Counted from the stretch's first letter, positions 9,304 through 18,440 are shown. The stretch is 64,000 nucleotides of DNA from JAAYDY01 sp964500225 (GCA_964500225.1 CAZCOA010000009.1:12843-76842), one strand, 5' to 3'. Notes: a model not told the origin generated them from the letters alone. Translations and numbers: made by a program.

Positions 9304-10392
9304 TTGACCAGGATCGTGACCATTGTCGGGGCTCGGCCTCAGTTCATCAAGGCGGCCGCCGTGAGCCGCGCGATTGCCCGCTGGAACGCCTCGTGCGCGG
9401 GTGGCGGGTCGCGCGGCATCGAGGAACTGCTCGTTCACACCGGACAGCACTACGACGAGAACATGTCGGAGGTGTTTTTCGAGGAGTTGGCGATACCGCG
9501 GCCGCTGGTGAACCTGGGGGTCCGCTCGTCGCGGCACGGCGAGCAGACGGGCCGGATGTTGTCGGGGATCGAGACGGTGCTGTTGGAGCAGCCGCCGGAC
9601 GTGGTGCTGGTCTATGGGGACACAAACTCGACGCTGGCCGGGGCTCTGGCGGCGGCGAAGTTGCACGTGCCCGTGGCTCACGTCGAGGCGGGGCTTCGCA
9701 GTTACAACCGTCGCATGCCCGAAGAGATCAACCGCGTGGTGACCGATCACGTGTCACAGTGGCTGTTCTGCCCGACGTCGGCGGCCGTGGAGAACCTGCG
9801 CCGGGAGGGCATCACGGCGAACGTCCACCAGGTGGGCGACGTGATGTACGATTCGGTGCTCGCCAGCCGCGAGGTGGCGAACCGCCGCAGCGACGTTCTT
9901 CGCCGGCTCGGCCTGTCGGCGGGCGGCTATTGCCTGGCAACGGTCCACCGGGCGGAGAACACGGACGATCCGCGGCGGCTGAAGTCGATTCTGGCGGCAC
10001 TGCGACAAATGGAGCGGCCGGTGGTGTTGCCGCTGCACCCGCGGACGCGTCGGGCTCTGGGCGACGCGCCGGACGAGGATCTGGGGCGGCTGCGGGTGAT
10101 CGATCCGGTGTCGTACCTGGACATGCTGGCCCTGGAGTCGCATGCGTCGCTGGTGCTGACGGACTCGGGCGGCGTGCAGAAAGAGGCGTTCTTCTGCGGC
10201 GTGCCGTGCGTGACGCTGCGAGACGAGACGGAGTGGGTCGAGCTGGTGGAGACGGGGTGGAACCAGGTGGCCGGGACGGAGACGGAGGAGATTTTGGAGG
10301 CTGTATCGCGAGCGGGCCCGGGCCGCACGGCGGCCCCGTACGGCGACGGCCGTGCGGCCGAGCGGATCGTCGGCATCTTGGCCGGACTATGA
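9304..10392 (+). CDS. UDP-GlcNAc 2-epimerase family protein, WbpI/WecB-like
   Basis: The frame is open further upstream, but homology begins at TTG 9304 (TRIVTIVGARPQFIK), with GGAAGG about eight bases before it; this gives 362 residues. All the hallmark segments of non-hydrolysing UDP-GlcNAc 2-epimerases are present: GARPQFIK, HTGQHYD, VYGDTNS, HVEAGLRS, VHRAENTD and SGGVQKEA. WecB acts on UDP-GlcNAc, while WbpI acts on UDP-GlcNAc3NAcA to give UDP-ManNAc3NAcA. The WbpB/D/E-like genes upstream favour the WbpI role. It closes the nucleotide-sugar block; a new promoter lies just downstream. Confidence 0.92.
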   Translation: MTRIVTIVGARPQFIKAAAVSRAIARWNASCAGGGSRGIEELLVHTGQHYDENMSEVFFEELAIPRPLVNLGVRSSRHGEQTGRMLSGIETVLLEQPPDVVLVYGDTNSTLAGALAAAKLHVPVAHVEAGLRSYNRRMPEEINRVVTDHVSQWLFCPTSAAVENLRREGITANVHQVGDVMYDSVLASREVANRRSDVLRRLGLSAGGYCLATVHRAENTDDPRRLKSILAALRQMERPVVLPLHPRTRRALGDAPDEDLGRLRVIDPVSYLDMLALESHASLVLTDSGGVQKEAFFCGVPCVTLRDETEWVELVETGWNQVAGTETEEILEAVSRAGPGRTAAPYGDGRAAERIVGILAGL

Positions 10393-10467
10393 CGGACGGG
10401 CAAGGACGTCCTGACCGGGTAGGCCGTTCAGACCCATGTCCGCCGCCACGCCGGCACGAGTTAGGGT

Positions 10468-10496
10468 TTGACCCGATATGGGCGGCGATGTAAAAT
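10468..10496 (+). promoter_or_regulatory. sigma70-type promoter for the O-antigen polymerase-like gene
   Basis: TTGACC (10468-10473) and TAAAAT (10491-10496) are separated by exactly 17 bases; each box matches the consensus at five of six positions. The predicted transcription start near 10503 gives a leader of about 40 bases to the ATG at 10543. The same box pair with the same spacing occurs on the other strand at 40777-40805. Confidence 0.7.
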
Positions 10497-10542
10497 CCGG
10501 CGTTGCGAGGATTTACCCAGGTTCTCACAGGCGATAGCGGCT

Positions 10543-11835
10543 ATGATATTATTCCGGCTCGTTCTTGTTGTGGCGATTCTGGCGTTGGCGCTGATCACTG
10601 TTCGACGCCACTCCATTCCTGCAGCCTTCGTTCTGGCCGGGTTCTCGCTGCTGCTGGTGGCCCAGTACTACGCCGGCCTTCAACGGTGGGTGGTTTACTT
10701 CGAGGGTATCTTCCTCATGTACGGCATTCTGGTTGCCTGGCTGAGCTATCCGGCCTGGCACCGGCTGTGGTCGCCTTTTGTGGGGATTGTGTTGTTCGTT
10801 GTGCTGATAATGGCCTTTGGGCTGCAATACACGAGTAACTACGACTATGGTTGGACCAAGATGCAGCAGTTCCTCGCCCTCGCGGTGATGCTGGTGCTGT
10901 CGGGGCAACTCCTCATGGACTCCCAGAAGGGTATGAAGGAACTGGCCCTCGTCATTGCCATCGTTTCCCTGGCCACCTACGCTGCGCACTTCGTTTTCAT
11001 CGGCGGCGATCCGATCCGCTTCATGGGCATTGCCCGGTACAGCGAACTCGGCAACCCGATCGCCATTTCCCGAAGCGTGGGGATCGGCGTGCTGACGTTC
11101 ATTTACCTGCTGGTCGCACGCCATTCGCGGTTCGGTCTGCCCCTCTGGCTTGCCGGGATCGCCGCGGGCATCGTGATCATGGTCCTGACGGCCTCTCGCG
11201 GACCGTTTCTGTCGTTTGTCGCAGCCGTGATTGCCGCCTACGGCCTGCGAACGCGTAAACTGCTGATCGGTTCGATGGCCCTGTTGCTGGTCTTTTTGAT
11301 AGGGTACGTCGTCTTGACCGAGTACGCCCCTCCGGCCGTGTACGACCGGCTGGTCAGGTCGACGACAGGGGGCACCGACCCGACGATGTCGGGAAGAACA
11401 CGTTTGTGGGCTTTGGGGCTCGAACAAGCGGCCGAAAACCCGTTTCTTGGTAACGGTACCGGCGGCTATAACAAGGTGGGGACCGCTCTGGCGTACCCAC
11501 ACAATCTCTTCATTGAGCTGTGCGTGGAACACGGCGTGTGGGGTCTTCTGGCCAGCGTGCTGCTGCTGGCCTATTTCATGAAGTATCTCGTTCGCTGCTA
11601 CAGGCTTCGGCCCCTGGTCGGGCCGGCTGCCGACTGGGTGGTTTCCATCGGCGTTTTCGGCATGGTCAACGCACAATTCAGTGGCGACCTGCCTGCGCAG
11701 TACGCCCTGTGGTTTGGTGTGGGGATGATGGTCGGGCTGGACCGCCTCTATTCTCCGTCGGGTTCCCTGGGCGAGACGCTGGAATATGCCCCGGAACTTC
11801 GCTCAGACAACCCCGCCATGGATGCTACAGCGTAG
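10543..11835 (+). CDS. O-antigen polymerase/ligase-like integral membrane protein (Wzy/WaaL type)
   Basis: A 430-residue protein of about ten or eleven hydrophobic helices with one long polar loop (roughly residues 270-330) containing SGRTRLWALGLEQ and GNGTGGYNKVG. This pattern (TASRGP upstream, SGR and YPHNLFIE in the loop) is characteristic of the Wzy/WaaL O-antigen ligase-polymerase superfamily, which polymerises undecaprenyl-linked repeat units or transfers glycan in the periplasm. ATG 10543 is taken as the start because it follows the promoter at 10468-10496 and begins with a hydrophobic helix. Polymerase and ligase cannot be separated by sequence. It converges with the flippase gene. 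Confidence 0.85.
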   Translation: MILFRLVLVVAILALALITVRRHSIPAAFVLAGFSLLLVAQYYAGLQRWVVYFEGIFLMYGILVAWLSYPAWHRLWSPFVGIVLFVVLIMAFGLQYTSNYDYGWTKMQQFLALAVMLVLSGQLLMDSQKGMKELALVIAIVSLATYAAHFVFIGGDPIRFMGIARYSELGNPIAISRSVGIGVLTFIYLLVARHSRFGLPLWLAGIAAGIVIMVLTASRGPFLSFVAAVIAAYGLRTRKLLIGSMALLLVFLIGYVVLTEYAPPAVYDRLVRSTTGGTDPTMSGRTRLWALGLEQAAENPFLGNGTGGYNKVGTALAYPHNLFIELCVEHGVWGLLASVLLLAYFMKYLVRCYRLRPLVGPAADWVVSIGVFGMVNAQFSGDLPAQYALWFGVGMMVGLDRLYSPSGSLGETLEYAPELRSDNPAMDATA

Positions 11836-11904
11836 CCGGGGAAAAGGTTTCCTGCGGTTTTAATCGCGTAGAGGAAAACACAAGCTCATTGCGAAAACCG
11901 TGAC

Positions 11905-13206
11905 CTACCGTTCCGAGGCCGGCGGTCCGTCCGGATGGTCGCCGCTGCCCCGGCGCAGGATGAACACCCACAGGTACACGGCGAACGAGAGCAGACCGAA
12001 GGCTGCGCTTCCGATGCAGGTGCCCCAGGCGGCTCCCATCAGGCCGTGGGTCCATGTCAGGGCGACCACGGGAGTGGCCACCACCACCAGCTTGCTGCCG
12101 GTTAGCAACAGGATGGTTCTCTTGGTGCAGAATCGGAAGATGAAGCCGCGCGTCGTGTCGTGCAGAACCGAAACCGACGCTCCCCAGAGCATGATGCGAA
12201 AGACGGGCAGGGCCTGCTCGACCACCACCCCGTAGAACGTCCGCATCAGGAACTCGCCGATGAAGTACGCCCCGACCAGAAACAGGGCCGATCCGCCCAG
12301 ACATCCTACCATGTGCTGAATACGGGCCGACAGGGGAATCTCGTCCTTGTTGCGCTTCCGGCAGACCAGGGTGTAGATGATGCTGTTGACCTGGCCGATC
12401 GGGACGAAGAACATGCCGAGCACGGCCTCCGCGGCGAAGAAGACGGTCACCTGTTCCTTGGCGTCGAGGGCGCCCAGGGCTAGTCTGCCGGCCAGGCGCG
12501 AGGCCATGGAGATCATGGTCACGGCAGCCATGGCGGCCGAGGCCGAGGCAACCGGACGCATCCACTCGCGGACAAACGTCTTGTGGCCGCTGATTTCGTG
12601 CCAGACGAACCAGCCTCCAACCACGAGCACCAGCGTCTGGGCAACCAAGTAAGTGGCAACGACTCCCCTCATGCCAAACCAGACGGCACAGGGAATGGCC
12701 GCCAGAAGCAGCACGCCTAATCCGCCTTCCAGGATGCTCATCAGGCCGAATCGCAGCTTGAGGCGGAGCGAGGTGAGCATGGGCACTTGGATGCCGCCAA
12801 GGATCCCGACCAGCCCGAGGGGCAGGATCAGGACCATCTGGTTCGTCAGACGGTCGGCCGGGGTGATGATGAGCATCACGGCCAGGGCCGCCAGCGCGAT
12901 GATGCCCATGGCGGCCCACGTAACGCGGAGTCCGGCCTTGAGGAGGTCCGGCCATTGGTTCTTTGTGGCCGCGCTGCTGTAAAGCCTCAGAAGCCCGTCG
13001 CTTACGCCTCCGCCGGGGAATTTCAGCAGGAGTTGGCACCAGCCGAAGGCCTCGATAAACTCACCCATGGGCCCTTTGCCGAGAATCTCGATCAACTTCG
13101 GCATGAGCAGGAGCTTTTCGAGGCCGAGGCTTACCGCAGTCCCCGCAGCGCGCTTGCCCGTCATCCACGCCAGGCGAACGGTGCGGGCAATGAACGTTCT
13201 GATCAT
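11905..13206 (-). CDS. Wzx-like polysaccharide flippase (MOP superfamily)
   Basis: A hydrophobic protein of 433 residues with about 12-14 membrane helices, of the polysaccharide-transporter branch of the MOP/MATE superfamily. Such proteins flip undecaprenyl-linked oligosaccharide across the inner membrane. ATG 13206 has a GATGAGGAT ribosome site about nine bases upstream; the frame is open for 26 further codons without support. It is the only leftward gene within the first 29 kb. It converges with the Wzy-like gene, leaving just 69 bases between stops, and diverges from the acyltransferase-like gene at 13556. Confidence 0.85.
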   Translation of the reverse strand: MIRTFIARTVRLAWMTGKRAAGTAVSLGLEKLLLMPKLIEILGKGPMGEFIEAFGWCQLLLKFPGGGVSDGLLRLYSSAATKNQWPDLLKAGLRVTWAAMGIIALAALAVMLIITPADRLTNQMVLILPLGLVGILGGIQVPMLTSLRLKLRFGLMSILEGGLGVLLLAAIPCAVWFGMRGVVATYLVAQTLVLVVGGWFVWHEISGHKTFVREWMRPVASASAAMAAVTMISMASRLAGRLALGALDAKEQVTVFFAAEAVLGMFFVPIGQVNSIIYTLVCRKRNKDEIPLSARIQHMVGCLGGSALFLVGAYFIGEFLMRTFYGVVVEQALPVFRIMLWGASVSVLHDTTRGFIFRFCTKRTILLLTGSKLVVVATPVVALTWTHGLMGAAWGTCIGSAAFGLLSFAVYLWVFILRRGSGDHPDGPPASER

Positions 13207-13555
13207 TGTTGGGCGATCCTCATCGTTGTTGCATGCCCCGGCGGAAGGCCGGACAAGGTGTCTGACATGGTAGCAGCGACACACCGAAAAGCAAGGTGCG
13301 GGGCGGGCGCACGGGGGCGCGGCAAAGGAATTGTTGAAGGCCGCAAAGATGGCAGGCCGAAGAACTCAAGGCTTCTGGCCTCAGCGAAGCATAGAGACGA
13401 TGCCGCGTGCCGAGGCCCTTTGGCGTTTTCGTTCGAGGGGTCGTCCTTGGCCGGCTTCGAAGTGGGCAGAGGTCTATTATCCGGTGGAAGGACCACTCTA
13501 GTCGGCGCCGGAGTTTTCCCACGTTCTGCTTCTGTCATGGTAAGGTCGTTTGGCG
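13207..13555. other. 349-base divergent intergenic region
   Basis: No gene is apparent here. A weak leftward promoter candidate for the flippase is AAGCAA/ATGGTA on the plus strand (TTGCTT at 13289-13294, TACCAT at 13267-13272, spacer 16). A TATTAT lies near 13473 in the rightward direction without a convincing -35 box. The composition is visibly richer in A+T than the flanking nucleotide-sugar genes. Confidence 0.4.
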
Positions 13556-14467
13556 ATGTCGGATACACAAGCAACCCTGGCGTCCTACATGGTGTATCTT
13601 GAGCGCCGCGGGTGGCTGGTGCGCGTGGGCGACGTGCCGTGGATGCTCGCGGATCGCCGCTTGACGCCGGCGGTTCCGCCGCACCGAATGGGGCCGGTGG
13701 ACCGGACGGAGGTCCGCCGCGCGCTGCGCCAGAGCGGCGCGATTGCCGCCCTGTGGAACGACGCCTGGGACACGTCGCCTGGGCCGTGGTGGTGGGTCTG
13801 CTGCGACGACCGGCAGTACGACTTGGAGCGTATACGCAGTGGCAGCAGACGCAAGTGCGTCAAGCGAGGACTGCGCCAATGCTCTTCACGAATGATTGGG
13901 GTGGACGAACTGGGGGAAATCGGGTACGACGTATACGCTGCTGCCTTTGACAGATATGCTCCGGGCGCGAAGCCGCTGTCTCGTGAAGCCTATGTGGCGG
14001 ACGTTCGGCGAAACGCCGAGTACGGCGGGCGGGAAACCTGGGGAGCGTTCGTCGGTGGTCGGCTGGCGGCCTACGCGACGTGCATCGTTGTGGACGATGT
14101 GGTTTATGTGTCGGCATCGAAGTCAAACCCTGCCATGTTCAAGTGCAACCCCAACGAAGCGCTCCGGTTTGAAATGACCAGGCATTATCTGCGGGATCGC
14201 CGGATGACCTATGTCATTAGTGGAATGCGTGTGTTGCAGCATGAGTCGAACATACAGGAATTTCTGGAGTCAATGGGCTATCGCAAGATCTATTGCCCGC
14301 TGCGTCTGGAGATGCGTGCCGGGGTGTCGGCGGCACTGCGGCTGGGCGTGGTGCGGTGGGCCCGGATGGCTGGGATGGGCCGATGGTATCCGGGGCTGCT
14401 GAAACGGATCGAGGCGTTGGATATGGCCTATAGCATTGCGCGCATTTGCGCGTCGGAGTTTCCGTAA
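13556..14467 (+). CDS. FemAB/GNAT-like acyltransferase-fold protein
   Basis: A 303-residue protein; ATG 13556 follows TAAGG by about nine bases. The central part resembles GNAT/FemAB-like acyltransferases of polysaccharide loci: KCVKRGLRQ (about 98-106), a substrate-side helix with FDRYAPGAKPLSREAY, the beta strands WGAFVGGRLAAYATCIVVDDVVYV, and ALRFEMTRHYLRD. No signal peptide or membrane segment is visible, so it should be cytoplasmic. FemAB-type enzymes transfer amino acids from tRNA and GNAT enzymes transfer acyl groups from CoA. Which donor is used here is not visible. Its position among glycosyltransferases suggests acylation of an amino sugar. The family assignment is moderate. Confidence 0.55.
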   Translation: MSDTQATLASYMVYLERRGWLVRVGDVPWMLADRRLTPAVPPHRMGPVDRTEVRRALRQSGAIAALWNDAWDTSPGPWWWVCCDDRQYDLERIRSGSRRKCVKRGLRQCSSRMIGVDELGEIGYDVYAAAFDRYAPGAKPLSREAYVADVRRNAEYGGRETWGAFVGGRLAAYATCIVVDDVVYVSASKSNPAMFKCNPNEALRFEMTRHYLRDRRMTYVISGMRVLQHESNIQEFLESMGYRKIYCPLRLEMRAGVSAALRLGVVRWARMAGMGRWYPGLLKRIEALDMAYSIARICASEFP

Positions 14468-14679
14468 TGCGACTTTGTCCCCAGCGGCGGACCACACAGT
14501 CCCGGCCACCGAGAGGATACCGGCGCGCGTCACAATAGGCAAGGTGGGCTTATGAAGGAACCCTTCTGCAACCGATAGAGGAAGGGGCCGCCGGCGTGGC
14601 TGCCGCGATTCGGTGCGGGGCGCGGCGCTGGCCAGCATCGCGGGCATGCGCCGATGGCGTCCGGCACTGTTTTAGCGCA

Positions 14680-14708
14680 TTGACGCGTTGAGTATGGTAC
14701 AAGATATT
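14680..14708 (+). promoter_or_regulatory. putative promoter for the deacetylase gene
   Basis: TTGACG (14680-14685) and GATATT (14703-14708) are spaced by 17 bases, matching the consensus at five and four of six positions. They lie in the 318-base gap between 14468 and 14785, which otherwise holds no gene, only a weak six-base-pair stem (CCCTTC with GAAGGG, near 14561-14586). Confidence 0.45.
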
Positions 14709-14785
14709 GCCGAAGTTCGCGCAGGGGGCGGTTCCGTGACAACGGATCCGTCATGATGGTAGAGTTCAATCGAGAGTGGCATCCT

Positions 14786-15676
14786 ATGGCTAAGCAGAAA
14801 CGCCTGATTGTCAACGCGGACGATTTCGGCTACAATCAGGCGATTACTGATGGGATCGCTGAGGCCCATCGCGACGGCATTGTCACGTCGACGACTCTGA
14901 TGGCGAACATGCCCGGAGCAGAGTACGCCTGCCGGTTGGCACCTTCACTTCCGCGGCTGTCGATTGGCATTCATTTCACGCTGACGCAGTACAAGCCGTT
15001 GCTTCCCGCGAGCGAGGTGCCATCGCTCGTCGGCCCGGACGGCCGCTTCCTCAACTCGCGGGAGGCTATTCGCAGGTCTTGTCGCTTTGGATTTGCACAG
15101 CGAGAGTTGGAGGCCGAACTGGAGGCACAAGTCCGATTCATGCTCGATCGAGGCGTGATTCCGACGCACTGGGACAGCCACCACTATTGTTGCATGTATC
15201 CTCAAACCCAACTTGCTGCACTTCGCGTTGGGAGGCGGCTGGGCATCACGAGGTGCCGCACCGGTGTGATGTCCTACTTCGTGGATCGATTGGCGGCGAG
15301 CCAGGATGACCTTCGGCGCCGGCGCCTTCGCCTGGCGCTCGCGTCGCTGCACAGGCGGTTGTACTACATCGCAAGCCACTTCGTGGCAAGGCATGCCTTC
15401 GGGATGACGGTTCCCGACCGGTTGCATCGCCGTGACAGAATGGTTACGGATGTGAGTGACAAGAACGGCGTCGTGATGTGGCGGCGACTTGTCGGAAATG
15501 TGGCCACTGGAACCAGCGAAATGGTATGCCACCCGGGCCTGAAGCACGACGACTCGGAGGACACCCCGGCGATGGCAGCGCAGCGTGTTCAGGAACTGGC
15601 CATTCTCACTGACCCCTCAATACGGGCGGCCATTGAGGAGAACGGCATTCAACTGATTTCCTATTTTGAGCTGTAG
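14786..15676 (+). CDS. ChbG/YdjC/HpnK-family carbohydrate deacetylase
   Basis: A 296-residue polysaccharide deacetylase of the YdjC-like branch. The metal-binding segments are present: VNADDFG near the N-terminus (Asp pair), GIHFTLT (His near residue 65) and THWDSHHY (His cluster near 125). ChbG removes N-acetyl groups from chitooligosaccharides and HpnK acts on hopanoid GlcNAc. Here the likely substrate is an N-acetylated sugar of the lipid-linked glycan. ATG 14786 is preferred because family members begin just before KRLIVNADDFG; an ATG at 14753 in the same frame would add 11 residues. No signal peptide is visible, which implies action on the cytoplasmic face. Confidence 0.85.
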   Translation: MAKQKRLIVNADDFGYNQAITDGIAEAHRDGIVTSTTLMANMPGAEYACRLAPSLPRLSIGIHFTLTQYKPLLPASEVPSLVGPDGRFLNSREAIRRSCRFGFAQRELEAELEAQVRFMLDRGVIPTHWDSHHYCCMYPQTQLAALRVGRRLGITRCRTGVMSYFVDRLAASQDDLRRRRLRLALASLHRRLYYIASHFVARHAFGMTVPDRLHRRDRMVTDVSDKNGVVMWRRLVGNVATGTSEMVCHPGLKHDDSEDTPAMAAQRVQELAILTDPSIRAAIEENGIQLISYFEL

Positions 15677-15769
15677 CCTGTCCTGTATCCTTGGCAGGAC
15701 GCCGGGCCGTCCGGCAGCGACGTGCAGTTGTGATATTCCTGTGAAGCCTGCAGTGAGGGAGACGCGAAT

Positions 15770-16954
15770 TTGCTGACGGAGAGTGCCAATCCCGACCGTC
15801 GCCGGCGCATCGTCCATATTTCGACGCTCCATCCGGCGATGGACAGCCGCATCTTCTACCGCGAGGCGCGGACGGTCAGTGACCTGGGGTACGACGTGAC
15901 GGTGTTCGGTGTCCGGGACGAGGACGCCGTCGTCGATGGCGTCCGAGTGCGCCGCCTTGGGGCTCCGAAGAGGCGTTGGGTGCGTCTCCTGACGTCGGCC
16001 GCGCGCGGCCTGGCCGTCGTGTGGCGGACCCCGGCCGACCTGTACCAGTTTCACGACCCCGAGCTTTTGCCGGCGGCGCTGGCGGCGCGGCTGGTACTAC
16101 GGAAGCGCGTTGTCTTCGACGCCCACGAAGACGTGGCCTTGCTGATGACAAAACCCTGGATTCCCGGACCGTTGCGGCGGCCGATCACCTGGCTGATGGG
16201 CAAATTCGATTGGTTCTGCGCGCGAACGCTCGACGGCATCGTCACCACATCGGAGGAGCAGAACGAAGGGTACTCTCGCTACGCGCGCCGTGCCGTACGG
16301 TTCCTCAATTTTCCGGCACCGAGATTTCTGGAACAACGGGACGCGGCCTGGAGGCCCTATGCGGAGCGCGGGCAGGAGGTTGTCCATCTCGGCACACTCT
16401 CCACGCCGCGGTTGGAGTTCCTCGTGCGCATGGCGGGCGAGTTCCTGCGGGACCATCCGCAATGGAGATGGACTTTTGTGGGCCTCTTCCCCGAGCAGGA
16501 AGCCTGGTTCCGGGAGCACGTGCACGGCGACGTGGCCCCGCGCCTGCGAGGGTTGGGCAAGGTCCATCACATGGAGGTGGCAGCCATACTGTGCGGGGCC
16601 GCGATCGGGGTCAATTTCCACCCCGTGGGCGCGCCGCACTTGCAGCGAGTGATTCCATTGAAGGTGTTTGAGTACCTGGCATGTGGGTTGCCGACGGTGA
16701 CGACGCGCGTCCGGGCGTTGGTCAACCTAGTGAAGGACTGCCCCGCCGTGACGTTTGCCGACGAGGACGCCGCGGCCTATGGTGCGACCCTGAAGGCTTT
16801 GGCGGCGCGCAGCGACCGTGCCGCCCTGAGTGAGCAGGCCCGGCAGTTCAGCGACGAGCGGTTCAACTGCCGACGCGAGGGCGAGCAACTAGCGGCCATG
16901 TACGAGGCAATCTGGCGCGGCGAGCCCGGGCTGTCGGCCCCGCTCAGGCAGTGA
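15770..16954 (+). CDS. GT4-type glycosyltransferase
   Basis: A 394-residue retaining GT-B glycosyltransferase. The N-terminal acceptor domain contains HPAMDSRIFYREARTV and VFDAHEDVALL; the C-terminal donor domain contains PLKVFEYLACGLPTV, the family's E-x7-E-like region. TTG 15770 is supported by GAGGGAG about eight bases upstream. The segment pattern matches group-1 transferases of O-antigen and capsule loci. Donor and acceptor sugars cannot be inferred. It begins a tightly packed rightward run that extends to 27,924. Confidence 0.85.
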   Translation: MLTESANPDRRRRIVHISTLHPAMDSRIFYREARTVSDLGYDVTVFGVRDEDAVVDGVRVRRLGAPKRRWVRLLTSAARGLAVVWRTPADLYQFHDPELLPAALAARLVLRKRVVFDAHEDVALLMTKPWIPGPLRRPITWLMGKFDWFCARTLDGIVTTSEEQNEGYSRYARRAVRFLNFPAPRFLEQRDAAWRPYAERGQEVVHLGTLSTPRLEFLVRMAGEFLRDHPQWRWTFVGLFPEQEAWFREHVHGDVAPRLRGLGKVHHMEVAAILCGAAIGVNFHPVGAPHLQRVIPLKVFEYLACGLPTVTTRVRALVNLVKDCPAVTFADEDAAAYGATLKALAARSDRAALSEQARQFSDERFNCRREGEQLAAMYEAIWRGEPGLSAPLRQ

Positions 16955-16990
16955 GGCACACGCCCGCATACCCAACGGCGGAGGAGACAC

Positions 16991-18430
16991 ATGGAGAATA
17001 GATACAGTCGGTGGCTGTACGATCACTCTCCCGTCTGCGCCCAGAACCTGTTCTCGTCGATCTACGGCCTGAAGAAGCGGCTGGATCGCTACCGCGGCGA
17101 CGACTATAAGCGATTTCTCGAGTTTTTCCGGGCCTGCGAGGGATGGAGCGTCGAAGAACTGCGGGCCTACCAGAACGAGCGACTGACTGAGGTGATTCGC
17201 CACGCGTACGACTACGTGCCCTTCTATCGGCAGCGCTTCGACGCGTTGAAGCTTCGGCCGGACGACATCCGCACCGTGGACGACCTCCCCAAACTGCCAC
17301 TGCTGACCAAGGACGACATTCGCGGTGCCGGCGCCGACATGACGGCCCGGGGCTATCCGCGGCGAAAGGCGCTCGTTGCGAACACGTCGGGGTCCACGGG
17401 CTATCCACTCACCCTGTGGCGGAGCCGCCGGTCCAACCAGATGGAGTACGCGTTCACCTGGGCCCGCCGTCGGCCGGGGGTTTGTCGCGGCAGGCCGTAT
17501 GCCTCTTTCACCGGCATACATATCGTCAGGTCCGATTCCTTCACGCCGCCCTTCTGGCGGATGAACTGGGCCTCGCGACAACGGTGCTACAGCGTCTTTC
17601 ACATGACTGACGAGACTATGCCGCTCTACCTGGACGACCTGAACCGGCACCCGATGGACTGGTTCCAAGGATACGCCACGCCAATCTACCTCCTGGCTGA
17701 GTTCGTTCTGGACAAGGGGTACCCGTTCACGGCCTATCCGAAAGCGGTCTTCACCACCAGCGAGCAACTTCTTCCGGGCTATCGCGAGGCCATTGAGACG
17801 GCGTTCCACACCAAGCTCTACGACCAGTACGGTCTGCACGAGCAGACATGCAGCATCACCGAGTACCCGTGCGGCCACATGCACGAGGACATGGAATATG
17901 CTATCACGGAGTTCATCCCGGTGGGCCGCGAGGGCGACGCCACGGTCGCAGAGATTGTGGGGACCGCCCTGTACAACGAGGCGATGCCGCTGATCCGCTA
18001 TCGCTGCGGCGACTTGGCGCTTCTGCCCGACCATCCACCGGCCTGCAATGCTCATCCGTCGCGAATCGTGAGCGCCATCTACGGCCGCACGAACCACGTG
18101 ATTGTGACGGGCGACGGACGAAAGATCAGTAACATCAGTGTGATTGTTACGCGGTGTCGCAATGTCAACGCCGTGCAGTGTATCCAGGACGAGCCGGGTA
18201 CCATGCGATTGCGCGTCGTCAAGGGGCCCTGCTTCTCCGCCGAGGACGAAGCCGAACTGCTGAGACAGTTCCGGTTGCGGGTCGGCGAGCAGACCGAAGT
18301 CCGCGTCGAGTACGCTTCCGATGTGTTGCGGACGTCCTCGGGGAAGACCTTGGCGATTATCTCCAATGTTGGAAAGCCGCAGCCGGGCGCTGCGGCCAAG
18401 GCATCTGGACAAGAGGTGCCGGCCGGATGA
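16991..18430 (+). CDS. CapK/PaaK-like adenylate-forming enzyme
   Basis: A 479-residue member of the phenylacetate-CoA ligase-like adenylating family, seen in capsule loci as CapK. The nucleotide loop TSGSTGYP is near residue 133 and the YDQYGLHEQ acid/aromatic motif near 277. The C-terminal half has TNHVIVTGDG and SSGKT. GGCGGAGGAG gives a strong ribosome site before ATG 16991. Family members activate a carboxylate as an acyl-adenylate and often pass it to CoA. The substrate of the capsule-locus branch is not established. Here it could supply an acyl group for sugar decoration, with the acyltransferase-like gene at 13556 as a possible partner. Confidence 0.8.
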   Translation: MENRYSRWLYDHSPVCAQNLFSSIYGLKKRLDRYRGDDYKRFLEFFRACEGWSVEELRAYQNERLTEVIRHAYDYVPFYRQRFDALKLRPDDIRTVDDLPKLPLLTKDDIRGAGADMTARGYPRRKALVANTSGSTGYPLTLWRSRRSNQMEYAFTWARRRPGVCRGRPYASFTGIHIVRSDSFTPPFWRMNWASRQRCYSVFHMTDETMPLYLDDLNRHPMDWFQGYATPIYLLAEFVLDKGYPFTAYPKAVFTTSEQLLPGYREAIETAFHTKLYDQYGLHEQTCSITEYPCGHMHEDMEYAITEFIPVGREGDATVAEIVGTALYNEAMPLIRYRCGDLALLPDHPPACNAHPSRIVSAIYGRTNHVIVTGDGRKISNISVIVTRCRNVNAVQCIQDEPGTMRLRVVKGPCFSAEDEAELLRQFRLRVGEQTEVRVEYASDVLRTSSGKTLAIISNVGKPQPGAAAKASGQEVPAG

Positions 18431-18440
18431 AAGAGGTCGC

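Noticed and set aside
15660..15711. Two small hairpins after the deacetylase gene as a terminator
   Set aside because: GTCCTG/CAGGAC and GCCGG/CCGGC stems are present but no T-tract follows, and the next gene is close and collinear.
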